A DNA stretch of 64,000 bases from Candidatus Symbiopectobacterium sp. NZEC151 (lineage in GTDB: Bacteria > Pseudomonadota > Gammaproteobacteria > Enterobacterales > Enterobacteriaceae). The stretch spans positions 186,001-250,000 of the forward strand of contig NZ_JAGFPE010000007.1 of assembly GCF_025962655.1 (NCBI RefSeq), in the 5' to 3' direction. Positions 8,844 through 17,805 of this stretch are shown piece by piece. The position numbers were made by a program, and so were the translations under genes. The notes under the pieces are model-generated. The model made no database searches. It saw only the letters and a list, made by a program, of their open reading frames with translations, and was not told where the DNA came from. Each line of letters opens with the position of its first letter. Position 1 is the stretch's first letter.

Positions 8844-10285
8844 ACTGCCTCCACCGCCAATTCATCAAATACCGCCTTACCCAAAGAACATTCCGGGCAC
8901 AGGAAACTGTCTGGCACCTGGCTCCACGGCGTTCCGGGTGCCACGTCCTGCATCGGCTCACCGCGTGCCGGGTCATACACCCACTGGCAGACGCTGCACT
9001 GCATCTGCGGCCCCAGATCGGCAGCGGCTTTCGCTGCACAGGCGCAGGCTTCTTGTTGCGGCGTTGCGCGCACTGCCTCCGGCAACGGGGAGAGCGCCCA
9101 CTGACGGCCAATTTCACGCCCGTGCTCACGGCATATTTCCAGCGCATCGATATCAGGACGCCATTTGGCCTTCAGGGCAATGGTGGTTTCGAAACCGGCA
9201 TCCATCAAACGGGTTTGCACGCGATCGACCGCACCGCCATTCCAGCCATAGCTGCCGAAAGCAGAGGCTTTCTTGTTGCGAAAACGCAGCCCCGTCAACT
9301 CCTCCAGCATGCCCGCCACTTTGGGCATCATGACGTTGTTCATGGTGGAAGACCCCACCAGAACCCCCTTGGAGCGGAACACATTTGTCAGAATCTCGTT
9401 CTTATCGCTGCGTGAGATATTGAAAATTTTCACCGCGACGCGCGGGTCGACGTCGTTGATGCCCTGCGCGATAGCATCCGCCATCATGCGCGTGTTGTTG
9501 GACATGGTGTCGTAGAAAATAGTGATGCGATCTTCCTGATAATCCGCCGCCCATTTCAGATACAGCTCAACGATTTGCGTCGGGTTATCTCGCCACACCA
9601 CGCCGTGTGAAGTGGCGATCATATCGACCGGCAGATTAAAGCCGAGGATCTCCGTGATTTTAGGCGTCACCAGTCGGCTGAACGGCGTCAGGATGTTGGC
9701 GTAGTAGCGCTGGCACTGCTCAAACAGTTCAGTTTGGTCAACTTCGTCGTTAAACAAGCGCTCATCGCAGTAGTGCTGACCAAATGCGTCGTTACTGAAC
9801 AGCACCGCATCGCCCGTCATGTAGGTCATCATGCTATCCGGCCAATGCAGCATCGGCGTTTCCACAAACACCAGCTGTTTGCCATTGCCAATATCCAGGG
9901 TGTCGCCGGTTTTCACCACGTGAAAGCGCCATTCCGGGTGATGGTGATGACCGTTGATGGAGTCAATGGCATTGGCGGTGCAGTAGATAGGCGTATTGGG
10001 AATCTGCGACATCAGCTCGGTTAACGCGCCCGCATGGTCCTCTTCTGCATGGTTGATAATGATGTAATCGATCTGCGCCAGATCGATTTCTGCGCGCAGG
10101 TTCTGGACGAAATCGCGGCTGAACTTGTGGTCCACCGTATCGATGAGCACGTTTTTCCCTTCACGAATCAGGTAACTGTTATAGCTGCTGCCGCGCAACG
10201 TTTTGTATTCGGTGCCGTGAAAATCACGAACTTCCCAGTCACGTTGTCCTACCCAGTGGATGTTGTTCTTTACATGAATAGCCAT
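8840..10285 (-). CDS. norV: NorV, flavorubredoxin / flavodiiron nitric oxide reductase
   Basis: Cytoplasmic enzyme of 481 residues that reduces NO to N2O without oxygen. Domains in order: metallo-beta-lactamase-like domain (about 1-250) with the diiron ligands in [24 protein letters not shown] and [11 protein letters not shown]; flavodoxin domain (about 254-395) beginning [20 protein letters not shown]-terminal rubredoxin (about 423-475) with [10 protein letters not shown] and CPEC iron ligands. All ligands are present, so the enzyme should be active. It heads the norVW operon and is divergent from norR across a 188-bp regulatory region. Confidence 0.97.
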   Translation of the reverse strand: MAIHVKNNIHWVGQRDWEVRDFHGTEYKTLRGSSYNSYLIREGKNVLIDTVDHKFSRDFVQNLRAEIDLAQIDYIIINHAEEDHAGALTELMSQIPNTPIYCTANAIDSINGHHHHPEWRFHVVKTGDTLDIGNGKQLVFVETPMLHWPDSMMTYMTGDAVLFSNDAFGQHYCDERLFNDEVDQTELFEQCQRYYANILTPFSRLVTPKITEILGFNLPVDMIATSHGVVWRDNPTQIVELYLKWAADYQEDRITIFYDTMSNNTRMMADAIAQGINDVDPRVAVKIFNISRSDKNEILTNVFRSKGVLVGSSTMNNVMMPKVAGMLEELTGLRFRNKKASAFGSYGWNGGAVDRVQTRLMDAGFETTIALKAKWRPDIDALEICREHGREIGRQWALSPLPEAVRATPQQEACACAAKAAADLGPQMQCSVCQWVYDPARGEPMQDVAPGTPWSQVPDSFLCPECSLGKAVFDELAVEAV

Positions 10286-10332
10286 ATCAACCTCAAATTT
10301 ATGCAGTGATGCGAATAAGATAGTCAGGCTAT

Positions 10333-10348
10333 ATCAATTGCCGTGCCA
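10333..10348 (-). promoter_or_regulatory. sigma54 (-24/-12) promoter of norVW
   Basis: Read on the minus strand the bases are TGGCACGGCAATTGAT: a perfect -24 hexamer TGGCAC, 5-base spacer and TTGAT at -12. Transcription would start about 60 bases upstream of the norV ATG. A sigma54 promoter is expected because NorR is a sigma54 activator. Confidence 0.85.
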
Positions 10349-10403
10349 TGTTTTTAACATGCTGTTTTTAATCTACTTGTTGTTTTTATCGAATAAATAA
10401 AAT

Positions 10404-10459
10404 GTCATAATGACTATACTTATCACAGTCATTATGACATTCTTCATTGTCAATTTGAC
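10404..10459. promoter_or_regulatory. Three NorR enhancer sites
   Basis: Three 11-bp palindromes matching GT-N7-AC: GTCATAATGAC at 10404-10414, GTCATTATGAC at 10428-10438 and GTCAATTTGAC at 10449-10459. Start-to-start spacing is 24 and 21 bp. The sites lie 56-111 bp upstream of the norVW -24 element and directly in front of norR, so NorR bound here can activate norVW and repress or modulate itself, as established in E. coli. Confidence 0.9.
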
Positions 10460-10473
10460 TGTCAGGGGTAGCC

Positions 10474-11988
10474 ATGAGTTTTTCCGTTAACGTCTTGGCG
10501 AAGATTGCCATTGAACTGCAAAGCGGCATCGGCCATAAGGATCGGTTTCAGCGCCTTATTACCACCCTGCGCCAGGTATTGGATTGCGATGCCTCAGCCC
10601 TGTTGCGCTATGAAACGCGGCAATTTATCCCCCTGGCCATTGACGGTCTGGCATCGGACGTGTTGGGCCGACGCTTCGCGTTGGAAGCGCACCCACGGCT
10701 GGAGGCGATTGCGCGCGCGGGCGATGTGGTGCGTTTCCCCGCCGACAGCGATTTACCCGACCCCTACGATGGATTGATCCCCGGTCAGGAGACGTTGAAA
10801 GTGCATGCCTGTATCGGCCTGCCGCTGTTTGCCGGGCAGAATCTGATTGGCGCGCTCACCCTGGACGGGCTGGCTCCGGATCAATTCGATACCTTCAGTG
10901 ATGAAGAGCTGCGTCTGATCGCCGCGCTAACGGCTGGGGCATTGAATAACGCACTGCTGATCGAGCAGTTGGAAAGCCAAAACATCCTGCCCGCTGCCGC
11001 TCCCGCCTTTGAAAAGGCCGCGCACACCGAGATGATCGGCCTCTCTGCGGGTATGACTCAGCTTAAAAAAGAGATTGAGATAGTCGCCGCGTCCGATCTC
11101 AACGTGTTGATTGGCGGAGAAACCGGCACCGGAAAGGAGTTGGTCGCTCAATCTATTCATCAGGGTTCAGCCCGTTGCGCAAACCCGCTTATCTATCTCA
11201 ACTGTGCAGCCCTGCCGGAAAGCGTGGCCGAAAGCGAACTGTTCGGGCATGTCAAAGGGGCGTTTACCGGTGCTATCAGTCATCGCAGCGGCAAGTTTGA
11301 AATGGCTGATAAGGGCACGCTGTTCCTCGATGAAATCGGCGAACTCTCTCTCGCCTTGCAGGCCAAATTGCTGCGCGTTCTGCAATACGGTGACATACAG
11401 CGCGTGGGTGATGACCGCAGTCTGCGCGTTGATGTGCGCGTGCTGGCGGCAACCAATCGCGACTTACGCGAAGAGGTGCTGGCGGGACGTTTTCGTGCCG
11501 ACTTGTACCACCGTCTGAGCGTATTCCCACTTCTGGTGCCTCCCCTGCGCGAACGCGGCGATGATGTGATTCTTCTGGCAGGGTATTTTTGCGAGCAGTG
11601 CCGGGTAAGGCTGGGGCTGACCCGTGTGGCACTCAGCCAACGTGCACACGCCCTGCTGCTTACTTATGCCTGGCCTGGGAATGTACGGGAACTGGAGCAT
11701 GCCATCCACCGTGCCATCATCCTTGCTCGCGCTGAGCGGGCCGGTGATCACGTCGTGCTGGAAGCGCACCACATTGCGCAGCAGGGTGCGCCCGAGCGCC
11801 CGGTGCAGGAGAGCCAAAACGTTGCACCAACGCCCAACTTACGCCATGCCACGGAGGATTTTCAGCGCAACGTGATTAGCCAGGCGTTAGCCCAGAACGG
11901 ACACAACTGGGCAGCCAGCGCCAGAGCGCTTGACATGGATGTTGCCAATCTTCATCGGTTGGCGAAACGCCTGGGGATCAAACCGTAA
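10474..11988 (+). CDS. norR: NorR, NO-sensing sigma54-dependent activator
   Basis: Transcription factor of 504 residues. An N-terminal GAF domain (about 20-165) binds NO through a mononuclear iron; the AAA+ domain (about 185-415) carries Walker [14 protein letters not shown], an intact sigma54 contact loop GAFTGA and Walker [12 protein letters not shown]; a Fis-type helix-turn-helix closes the protein ([23 protein letters not shown]). It activates the divergent norVW operon from the three palindromes in front of it. The ATG at 10474 follows an AGGGG ribosome-binding site. Confidence 0.96.
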   Translation: MSFSVNVLAKIAIELQSGIGHKDRFQRLITTLRQVLDCDASALLRYETRQFIPLAIDGLASDVLGRRFALEAHPRLEAIARAGDVVRFPADSDLPDPYDGLIPGQETLKVHACIGLPLFAGQNLIGALTLDGLAPDQFDTFSDEELRLIAALTAGALNNALLIEQLESQNILPAAAPAFEKAAHTEMIGLSAGMTQLKKEIEIVAASDLNVLIGGETGTGKELVAQSIHQGSARCANPLIYLNCAALPESVAESELFGHVKGAFTGAISHRSGKFEMADKGTLFLDEIGELSLALQAKLLRVLQYGDIQRVGDDRSLRVDVRVLAATNRDLREEVLAGRFRADLYHRLSVFPLLVPPLRERGDDVILLAGYFCEQCRVRLGLTRVALSQRAHALLLTYAWPGNVRELEHAIHRAIILARAERAGDHVVLEAHHIAQQGAPERPVQESQNVAPTPNLRHATEDFQRNVISQALAQNGHNWAASARALDMDVANLHRLAKRLGIKP

Positions 11989-12000
11989 TTCTGCACGGCC

Positions 12001-12021
12001 AGCGCCCTAACGCAGGGCGCT
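12001..12021 (+). terminator. Probable terminator of norR
   Basis: Perfect 8-bp stem AGCGCCCT / AGGGCGCT with AACGC loop, 13 bases after the norR stop. The T-run behind it is weak, so termination may be partial. Confidence 0.6.
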
Positions 12022-12227
12022 GCTTGATAATGCTGTGAGTAAAAGGAAAGCGTTATTTGTTGTTACGCACCATTATTTATTACACTGAAATAAAAACACC
12101 CGATTTAATTATTTATAACAACGACAGCCTCACACTGTCTCTTCTTTTATCATTCTCGATAAATTTGAAAAAAATGAGCACGCAAGATATCATTAAATAA
12201 CATGTCCACCAGGATAAGAGTCTGCCT

Positions 12228-13121
12228 TTGAATATCAAACAACTGCGCTATTTTTGTAAAGTGGTTGAAACGGGAAGCGCCAGTCAAGCAGCAAAAATGC
12301 TCGATCTGGCACCTGCTGCAATCAGCATGCAAATTTCGTCACTTGAAAAAGAGCTTAACGGTGAGTTATTCAATCGTAGTTCTCGTCCAATGACCTTAAC
12401 CCGTCTCGGGGAATTTATCTATCAACGAGCACCCGAGATCATCTTTAATATCGAGAAGCTTGAAAAAGATGCATGGCAATACGTTAACAGCAAATCGATT
12501 ACGTTAACACTTGGGTTCGTTCGCTCCGTGATGTTTAACCTGATTCCAGAAACGATAAAATACTTCGCTGACACACACGGGCATATCGAAATAAATTTGA
12601 AAGAAGTGCTTTCCGAGTATCAGCCTGAGTTGCTATTGAACCATGAGCTTGATATCGGCTTCACACGAGAAATGGATAACGATAATTTTATTGGTCATGA
12701 ACTCAATCATGAACTGATACTGATTGATCCGCTTATCGCTGCGATTCCTAAAAATCATTATTTAAGCAAGAAAAAATATATTACGCTGCGTGATTTTTGC
12801 AACTCCCCCTTTATCATTTTCCCCAGCGATCCCAAAAGCGGTTACTCATTGCGCGTATTTGAAAAATTTGATGAATACGGTATTCGCCCAGCCGTTTCAC
12901 ATCGCGTTGTTGAAATTCACACAGCATTGGCATTGGTGGGAGCCGGATTAGGCGTAACACTGGTGGGAAAAACCACCATTCCCAATAACCGGCAAGATAT
13001 CATCTTCCTGCCAATTGAGGATTTTCGCTGCCTCAGCTATATCTACGCAGTTTATAACCCAAAAAACACCAACCCGAATATCCATGCCTTTATTGATACC
13101 ATGAAAAAGATCGCTGAATAA
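12228..13121 (+). CDS. LysR-family regulator beside the MFS/RraA operon
   Basis: Transcription factor of 297 residues. The N-terminal winged helix (3-62) reads MNIKQLRYFCKVVETGSAS...APAAISMQISSLEKELNGELF, typical of LysR proteins; the C-terminal part (about 90-295) is a periplasmic-binding-protein-like effector domain with SHRVVEIHTALALVGAGLGVTLV. The start is a TTG at 12228 behind AGGATAAG; no ATG fits. It converges on the MFS-RraA-RraA operon and is its most likely regulator, responding to the imported organic acid or a catabolite. The gene is AT-richer than norR. Confidence 0.88.
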   Translation: MNIKQLRYFCKVVETGSASQAAKMLDLAPAAISMQISSLEKELNGELFNRSSRPMTLTRLGEFIYQRAPEIIFNIEKLEKDAWQYVNSKSITLTLGFVRSVMFNLIPETIKYFADTHGHIEINLKEVLSEYQPELLLNHELDIGFTREMDNDNFIGHELNHELILIDPLIAAIPKNHYLSKKKYITLRDFCNSPFIIFPSDPKSGYSLRVFEKFDEYGIRPAVSHRVVEIHTALALVGAGLGVTLVGKTTIPNNRQDIIFLPIEDFRCLSYIYAVYNPKNTNPNIHAFIDTMKKIAE

Positions 13122-13129
13122 TAGGGTGA

Positions 13130-13157
13130 AAAAAGGGAAGCATACATTCCGCTTCCC
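13130..13157 (-). terminator. Terminator between LysR gene and MFS operon
   Basis: GGGAAGC / GCTTCCC 7-bp stem with a 9-base loop. Read on the minus strand the stem is followed by TTTTTT, so it is a proper rho-independent terminator for the MFS-RraA-RraA operon and may also stop the convergent LysR transcript. Confidence 0.8.
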
Positions 13158-13190
13158 CGGTACTGACGTTTATTATCTCAACCGCAAGGG

Positions 13191-14525
13191 TTAGGCGTCA
13201 CAGTTTTCCATCGGTTCATCAATGGTTACCACGACTAAAAAGGTGAGTAGTGAAATGCCCGCCATAAACAGAAACACAGTATTCCAACCATAATGGTCAA
13301 GAATCAATCCGGCAATAAAGGGCGTCGCCGCACCGCCTAATTGCCCCCCCATGTTAACAATGGCATTGGCAACCGGGAATTTATCTTTGGCTACGAAAGA
13401 CATGGGATAAACCATGTAGGCAGAGAAGCCAATGCTCAGCAACAAACCGGTCATAAACAACAGTAATGCACACAATACTGGATTAGCCGGCATATACAGC
13501 AGGCACAGCATCATTACCGATGTCGAAACGGCCGAGAGCAACATGCCCGGCTTTCTGCGTTTATCCAGCAGCGTATCAGAGAGGATACCGCCCAGCAGAT
13601 TACCCAGCACCGCACCGACCCAAGGTGCCGCAGAGACAAACCCCATACCAACCACAGAAAGGTTTTTTTCCGACAACAGATAGGTAGGGATCCAGGCCAG
13701 CAATAGGCTGGAAATCCCTAACTGACAGCAATAGCCCAGGCCGCAACCAAACACATTCCATGAGCGATACACTTGCTGGGTTGTGGTTACTTTAGGGGTA
13801 TTGCGCACCCGAATAAACCTGTCCAGGTAAGGTATCCGTTTGTAGACTTTCTTCTCCTGAACCTGCGCCGCCGTCCGCTTTTCATTGATGATGTCGACTT
13901 CCTGTTGGTTGACGAAGCTGGACTCAGAGGGCTTGTCCTTCACAAACAGGAACCACATAACCGGCAGGAGCAGTCCCGGAAGGGCAAAGAACAAAAAAAC
14001 CTCTTTCCATCCCCAATGCAGGATAATAAACGAACCGATGATCGGCGTTATCACGGGGCCAAGCTTGATAGAAGAAAGAAAAATGCCGGAGGCGATGCCT
14101 TTTTCTTTCGACGGAAACCAGTTGTTAATGGTGGAGGTTACGCCAATAGGCAGTGGGCCTTCAGCAATACCTAACAACACCCGGCACAATTTAAGTTGCA
14201 CAATAGACCCGGCAAATCCCGTCAGGGCCGTCGCGATGGAGGTCAGAACCATGGATGACGTGAAGACTTTCCTCACACCAAAACGCGTAATCAACCAGGC
14301 CGAAGGGATCTGGATAAAGGCATAGGCCAACAGAAACAGGCTGACAAGCGCACCGGCTTCCGCATTCGTCATGGTAAATTCTTTTCTGATAAACGGTAGT
14401 GCTACCCCCAGATTGGCCCTGTCTGCTGCTGCAATGGTATAAATCAGGAAAAATAAGAAGGCGACCCACCACCGATGATGGGTCGGTTTAACCCCTGATG
14501 CCGCCTGTTCTATATTCAGACTCAT
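13191..14525 (-). CDS. MFS transporter, ACS type, of the RraA operon
   Basis: Inner-membrane symporter of 444 residues with 12 predicted helices. Family marks are AAADRANLGVALPFIRKEF in helix 1, LFLLAYAFIQIPSAWLITRFG, RVLLGIAEGPLPIGVTSTINNWFP in helix 4 and the long middle loop (about 195-245). These are typical of ACS members that import hexuronates, glucarate or related dicarboxylates with protons. The start ATG 14525 has GAGG eight bases upstream; a TTG two codons earlier is less likely. It follows the second RraA gene by 10 bases, so transport and catabolism are co-transcribed. Confidence 0.9.
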   Translation of the reverse strand: MSLNIEQAASGVKPTHHRWWVAFLFFLIYTIAAADRANLGVALPFIRKEFTMTNAEAGALVSLFLLAYAFIQIPSAWLITRFGVRKVFTSSMVLTSIATALTGFAGSIVQLKLCRVLLGIAEGPLPIGVTSTINNWFPSKEKGIASGIFLSSIKLGPVITPIIGSFIILHWGWKEVFLFFALPGLLLPVMWFLFVKDKPSESSFVNQQEVDIINEKRTAAQVQEKKVYKRIPYLDRFIRVRNTPKVTTTQQVYRSWNVFGCGLGYCCQLGISSLLLAWIPTYLLSEKNLSVVGMGFVSAAPWVGAVLGNLLGGILSDTLLDKRRKPGMLLSAVSTSVMMLCLLYMPANPVLCALLLFMTGLLLSIGFSAYMVYPMSFVAKDKFPVANAIVNMGGQLGGAATPFIAGLILDHYGWNTVFLFMAGISLLTFLVVVTIDEPMENCDA

Positions 14526-14535
14526 TTTCAAAACC

Positions 14536-15189
14536 TCATTTTAAGTCGAGAGAATCAAAGACGCGGTTCAGCTGCATCAATTCCGCTGTTGTCGCACCCT
14601 TGATAATTTTATTTTTATAGTTATTTTCTTTTTCCTCTCTCGCGTCGGAGAGTTTAATAACGTTATCAACCTGTTCGCGTTCGATGACGACCAGACCATC
14701 CGAATCGCCGACCACGATATCACCGGAACGGATAATACAGTCACCAATAATCAATGTTCCATTGAACGTGCCTGGTTGTTTTTTCTCCGTTCCTCGAATA
14801 GAGATCCCTCGGGCAAAGACAGGAAAACCAGATTCGATAATCGCATCACTGTCCCTTACCGCGCCATTAACTACCAGTCCCGCCAGACCAATATGCTGTG
14901 CTTGTGTTGTCAGCACATCCCCCCAAATACCAGCAGCCGTAAAACCATCACAATTAATAACCAGTACATCACCTTTCTTTGCATGCATTAAGGCGTAATG
15001 CACCATCAGGTTATCACCGGGACGCATGTGTAACGTTAAGGCAGGCCCCGCCATTTTCATGCCGCGAGCCAGGGGTTTTATGGCTTCAGACAATGCCCCA
15101 ACAGCCCCTTGTGCTTCATAAACGGTTGCGCTTCCCAGTCGAATTAAATGTTCGACAACGGCGTCAGTCAGCGTATTTTCATTTTTCAC
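14536..15189 (-). CDS. RraA/HMG-aldolase-family protein (copy 1)
   Basis: Soluble protein of 217 residues in the RraA fold. It has the G-D-N-L...GDVLVINCDG region (78-100 area) and the GLVVNGAVRDSDAI motif, whose Arg-Asp pair is required in the aldolase members that split 4-hydroxy-4-methyl-2-oxoglutarate or 4-carboxy-4-hydroxy-2-oxoadipate, followed by SGDIVVGDSDGLVVI. True RNase E inhibitors RraA are shorter (~160 residues) and lie elsewhere in enterobacterial genomes, so an aldolase or decarboxylase role in catabolism is more likely. It lies between a second RraA paralogue (13 bases upstream) and the MFS gene. Confidence 0.85.
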   Translation of the reverse strand: MKNENTLTDAVVEHLIRLGSATVYEAQGAVGALSEAIKPLARGMKMAGPALTLHMRPGDNLMVHYALMHAKKGDVLVINCDGFTAAGIWGDVLTTQAQHIGLAGLVVNGAVRDSDAIIESGFPVFARGISIRGTEKKQPGTFNGTLIIGDCIIRSGDIVVGDSDGLVVIEREQVDNVIKLSDAREEKENNYKNKIIKGATTAELMQLNRVFDSLDLK

Positions 15190-15202
15190 GATATGGCCTT
15201 AT

Positions 15203-15865
15203 TTATAAAGAGGGATTGCGTTGTAACAGGTGGTAATTATGCTTCTTTCTGGCGGCGGAAATAGACATTCCTGCCAGAGCATCCTGAACAATGCGCTCTT
15301 CGATGGCTTTCATTTCCAAAGCGCGATCAATTACCCGAGCAATATGTTTTTTACCAATCACTACCGCACCATCAATATCGGCCACCATCAGGTCTCCGTG
15401 ATTCACTAATACACCACAGATATTAACGGCACCGGTTACTGCGGCAACCTGAACCCTGTCTTTGCCTGTACGCATATAATGACCGCAGGCATAGATCGGG
15501 TAATGTGCATTTATCGCCTCATCGGTATCGCGGCTTACACCATTAATAATGGTTCCGGCAATACCTTTAGCTGCCGCCACCTGACTTAAAATGCCGCCCC
15601 ATACGGTACAATCCTGTCGGCCTGCATTATCAATAACAATGACATCGCCCTTCTCAACCTGATCGATATAATCTCCAACCGAGCCTGGATTATCAGGATC
15701 GACGGGAACATAACGGACTGTCCAGGCCCATCCTGCTATTTTTTGATTTCCCGTAATCGCCTTCAAACCCAGCAATGTCCCAGGCAAAGAAAAGAAATCA
15801 AGCGCATCAGCAAGTTCCGGAGTCGTCAGCGTTTTGGCCTTTGCTAAATATTCAACATCATTCAT
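15203..15865 (-). CDS. RraA/HMG-aldolase-family protein (copy 2)
   Basis: Soluble protein of 220 residues, first gene of the operon. The same fold as its neighbour is seen: GDVIVIDNAGRQDCTVWGG, then GTIINGVSRDTDEAI with the Arg-Asp pair, then GDLMVADIDGAVVI. Identity with copy 1 is low, so these are not a recent duplication; the two may be aldolases for successive steps or form a heteromer. The C-terminus is basic (SAARKKHNYHLLQ). The start ATG 15865 has an AGAGG-like site. Confidence 0.85.
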   Translation of the reverse strand: MNDVEYLAKAKTLTTPELADALDFFSLPGTLLGLKAITGNQKIAGWAWTVRYVPVDPDNPGSVGDYIDQVEKGDVIVIDNAGRQDCTVWGGILSQVAAAKGIAGTIINGVSRDTDEAINAHYPIYACGHYMRTGKDRVQVAAVTGAVNICGVLVNHGDLMVADIDGAVVIGKKHIARVIDRALEMKAIEERIVQDALAGMSISAARKKHNYHLLQRNPSL

Positions 15866-16207
15866 TGCGAACCTCTAAATAAAAAAACATTTCGCCATAA
15901 ATATCCAAAATAGCCGCACAAGCCGCAACGGTGCATTGCTGAATCTAAGTTCAGAAAAAATGAATCTGGTTAATAAATAAATATCCCGCCCTCTGTAAAA
16001 ACAAATTAAAACCATAAAATTCATAACATTAAAATAATTTGATTATATAAAAATAATTTAAATCCTCGATAGCGATAACCAAAATGTGATCCGCCGAAAA
16101 ATCTTTATTATCGTCAGGCTCGACACCGCGTGATGAGGTCAGGTTAGGTTATAATTCGTTCATACGATCAGAGGCAGCAACCTTTCCCCCGTTATTCAGA
16201 GGCGATC
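15866..16207. other. 342-bp divergent regulatory region
   Basis: AT-rich spacer between the RraA operon (minus) and the creatinase-fold gene (plus). It must hold both promoters. A palindrome CTGAA-N6-TTCAG lies at 15939-15954, about 75 bp upstream of the copy-2 start, and long A/T runs occupy 15955-16065. No ORF or RNA gene is visible. Confidence 0.6.
15939..15954. promoter_or_regulatory. Candidate operator for the LysR regulator
   Basis: Perfect inverted repeat CTGAA-TCTAAG-TTCAG in the divergent region; size and position suit a LysR-type box, but no regulator has been tied to it. Confidence 0.3.
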
Positions 16208-17611
16208 ATGACAGTGAATGAACCGGAATCATACACACTGCAAGCCATTCCTCAGCCGGAAACCTATGCCAGTGTGCAGAGCACTCCGCTTAGTGATGAA
16301 ACTCAGCGAGAACGCCTACAGCGCGTCTTACGCGCCATGCGTCAGCAGGGTCTTGATGCATTGATTATCTATGCCGATAAAGAGCATGGGGGCAATTTCG
16401 AATATCTGAGTGGGTTTATTCCCCGCTTCGAAGAGGCGCTGCTGATCGTCGCAAATAATGGTGCCGCGACCTATATCATGGGGAATGAAAACCTCAAGCT
16501 GGTGCCTCACGCCCGACTGCCCGGCACCGTGTTGCACGCGCCCTGCTTCTCGCTGCCCGACCAGCCAATGCCACCCGATTTCGATCTCACCGCATTGCTT
16601 GCGCAATCAGGCATTCAGCTTTGCCAACGTGTCGGCATTGCTGGCTGGAAACACCTGAGGTTAAACGGGCCTTCAGGTCAGGCCATGTTTGATATTCCAC
16701 ATTTTATTTATCAAAGCATTCGGGATGCACTGCCCTCCGCCACCGCGTTGGTGAACGCCACCGGTATTTTTATTTCTCCCGACCGGGGCGTGCGCACCAT
16801 CAACAACGCCAACGAACTGGCGCACTATGAATACGGGGCGAATCTGGCCTCCACCGCCATACTGAATGCGCTCAATGCAATAGAGATTGGGAAGACAGAA
16901 AAAGAGATTGCCGCCTTGCTGGCTGCCGAAGGGCAGCCCCATAGCGTGGTGACCATCGCAGCCACCGGCGATCGCTTTGAGCAAGCCCGGCTTTACCCCA
17001 GTGATAAAAAGATAGCGCTGGGTGATAAATTTTCCCTCACCACCGGTTTTAAAGGTGGGCTCACCAGCAGAGCGGCCTATGTGGTAAAACATCGCGAGAT
17101 GCTGCCCACCAAAACCAATGACTATCTGGAACGTGTCGCCATTCCTTATTACCACGCCGTGGTAAGCTGGCTGACCGCGCTTCGCGTCGGGGTTACGGGC
17201 GGGGAGATCTACGCGTTAATTGAGGATGTTCTGCCCAAAGAGCGGTTTCACTGGCACTTGAACCCTGGTCATTTGGTGGCCGATGAAGAGTGGCTTTGTT
17301 CACCCATCAGCCAGAATTCCCCCATCACGCTCGCCAGCGGTATGCTGTTGCAGATCGATATTATCCCTTCGGTAGCGGGCTATGCGGGTGCCAGCATTGA
17401 AGATACGGTGGCACTGGCCGACGCAGAGCTGCGGGCCGAATTGGCCTGTGCGTACCCGGCGCTGTGGCAGCGTATTGTCACGCGCAGAACGTATCTGGAA
17501 GCGGTATTACACATCCCATTGCATGCCGATGTTCTGCCAATGTCCAATACCGTTGGTTATTTGCGCCCTTTTCTGCTGGATAAGCAAAAAGCATTGGTCT
17601 GTGGCAGATAA
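16208..17611 (+). CDS. M24 / creatinase-fold protein without the usual metal ligands
   Basis: Soluble protein of 467 residues. The N-terminal half (about 30-185) is the creatinase-N domain; the C-terminal half (about 205-440) is the pita-bread fold of M24 peptidases. In M24 enzymes two Asp ligands sit in a D-x10-D pattern; here the corresponding segment reads GDKFSLTTGFKGGLTSRAAYV (272-292) with Thr in their place. A His is kept in NPGHLVADEEW (354), and the late acidic motif SIEDTV (396-401) is present. The pattern resembles creatinase and ectoine-hydrolase relatives, which work without metal on C-N bonds, or else a non-catalytic protein. It is divergent from the RraA operon and may hydrolyse a nitrogenous precursor. 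The reaction is unknown. Confidence 0.75.
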   Translation: MTVNEPESYTLQAIPQPETYASVQSTPLSDETQRERLQRVLRAMRQQGLDALIIYADKEHGGNFEYLSGFIPRFEEALLIVANNGAATYIMGNENLKLVPHARLPGTVLHAPCFSLPDQPMPPDFDLTALLAQSGIQLCQRVGIAGWKHLRLNGPSGQAMFDIPHFIYQSIRDALPSATALVNATGIFISPDRGVRTINNANELAHYEYGANLASTAILNALNAIEIGKTEKEIAALLAAEGQPHSVVTIAATGDRFEQARLYPSDKKIALGDKFSLTTGFKGGLTSRAAYVVKHREMLPTKTNDYLERVAIPYYHAVVSWLTALRVGVTGGEIYALIEDVLPKERFHWHLNPGHLVADEEWLCSPISQNSPITLASGMLLQIDIIPSVAGYAGASIEDTVALADAELRAELACAYPALWQRIVTRRTYLEAVLHIPLHADVLPMSNTVGYLRPFLLDKQKALVCGR

Positions 17612-17651
17612 TTACCCTGCCGTCTATGCCCATCGTGGGTTCAGTCATTAT

Positions 17652-17673
17652 GGGATAGCGTGTTTGCTATCCC
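17652..17673 (+). terminator. Terminator of the creatinase-fold gene
   Basis: Perfect 8-bp stem GGGATAGC / GCTATCCC with GTGTTT loop, followed by gattgttg; it separates this gene from the ADP-ribosyltransferase gene downstream. Confidence 0.65.
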
Positions 17674-17805
17674 GATTGTTGCCTAAGACTAATCGTTAAT
17701 AAACACGCTCACGATGTCAAAATCATAAAATTGAATTTTGAAAGAAATCAAAGGGATTATGTCATTCAGTACAGGCTCGTTCTGCACTTTGCATAAGGAT
17801 GCGCC

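Noticed and set aside
14536-15865. Calling the two RraA-like genes 'regulator of RNase E activity'
   Set aside because: They are longer than RraA, keep the Arg-Asp aldolase pair and are in an operon with a transporter, away from the usual enterobacterial rraA locus beside menA.
15920-15945. Possible -24/-12 promoter upstream of the copy-2 RraA gene (minus strand TGCACCGTTGCG)
   Set aside because: The essential GG doublet at -24 is missing, so it does not meet the sigma54 consensus.
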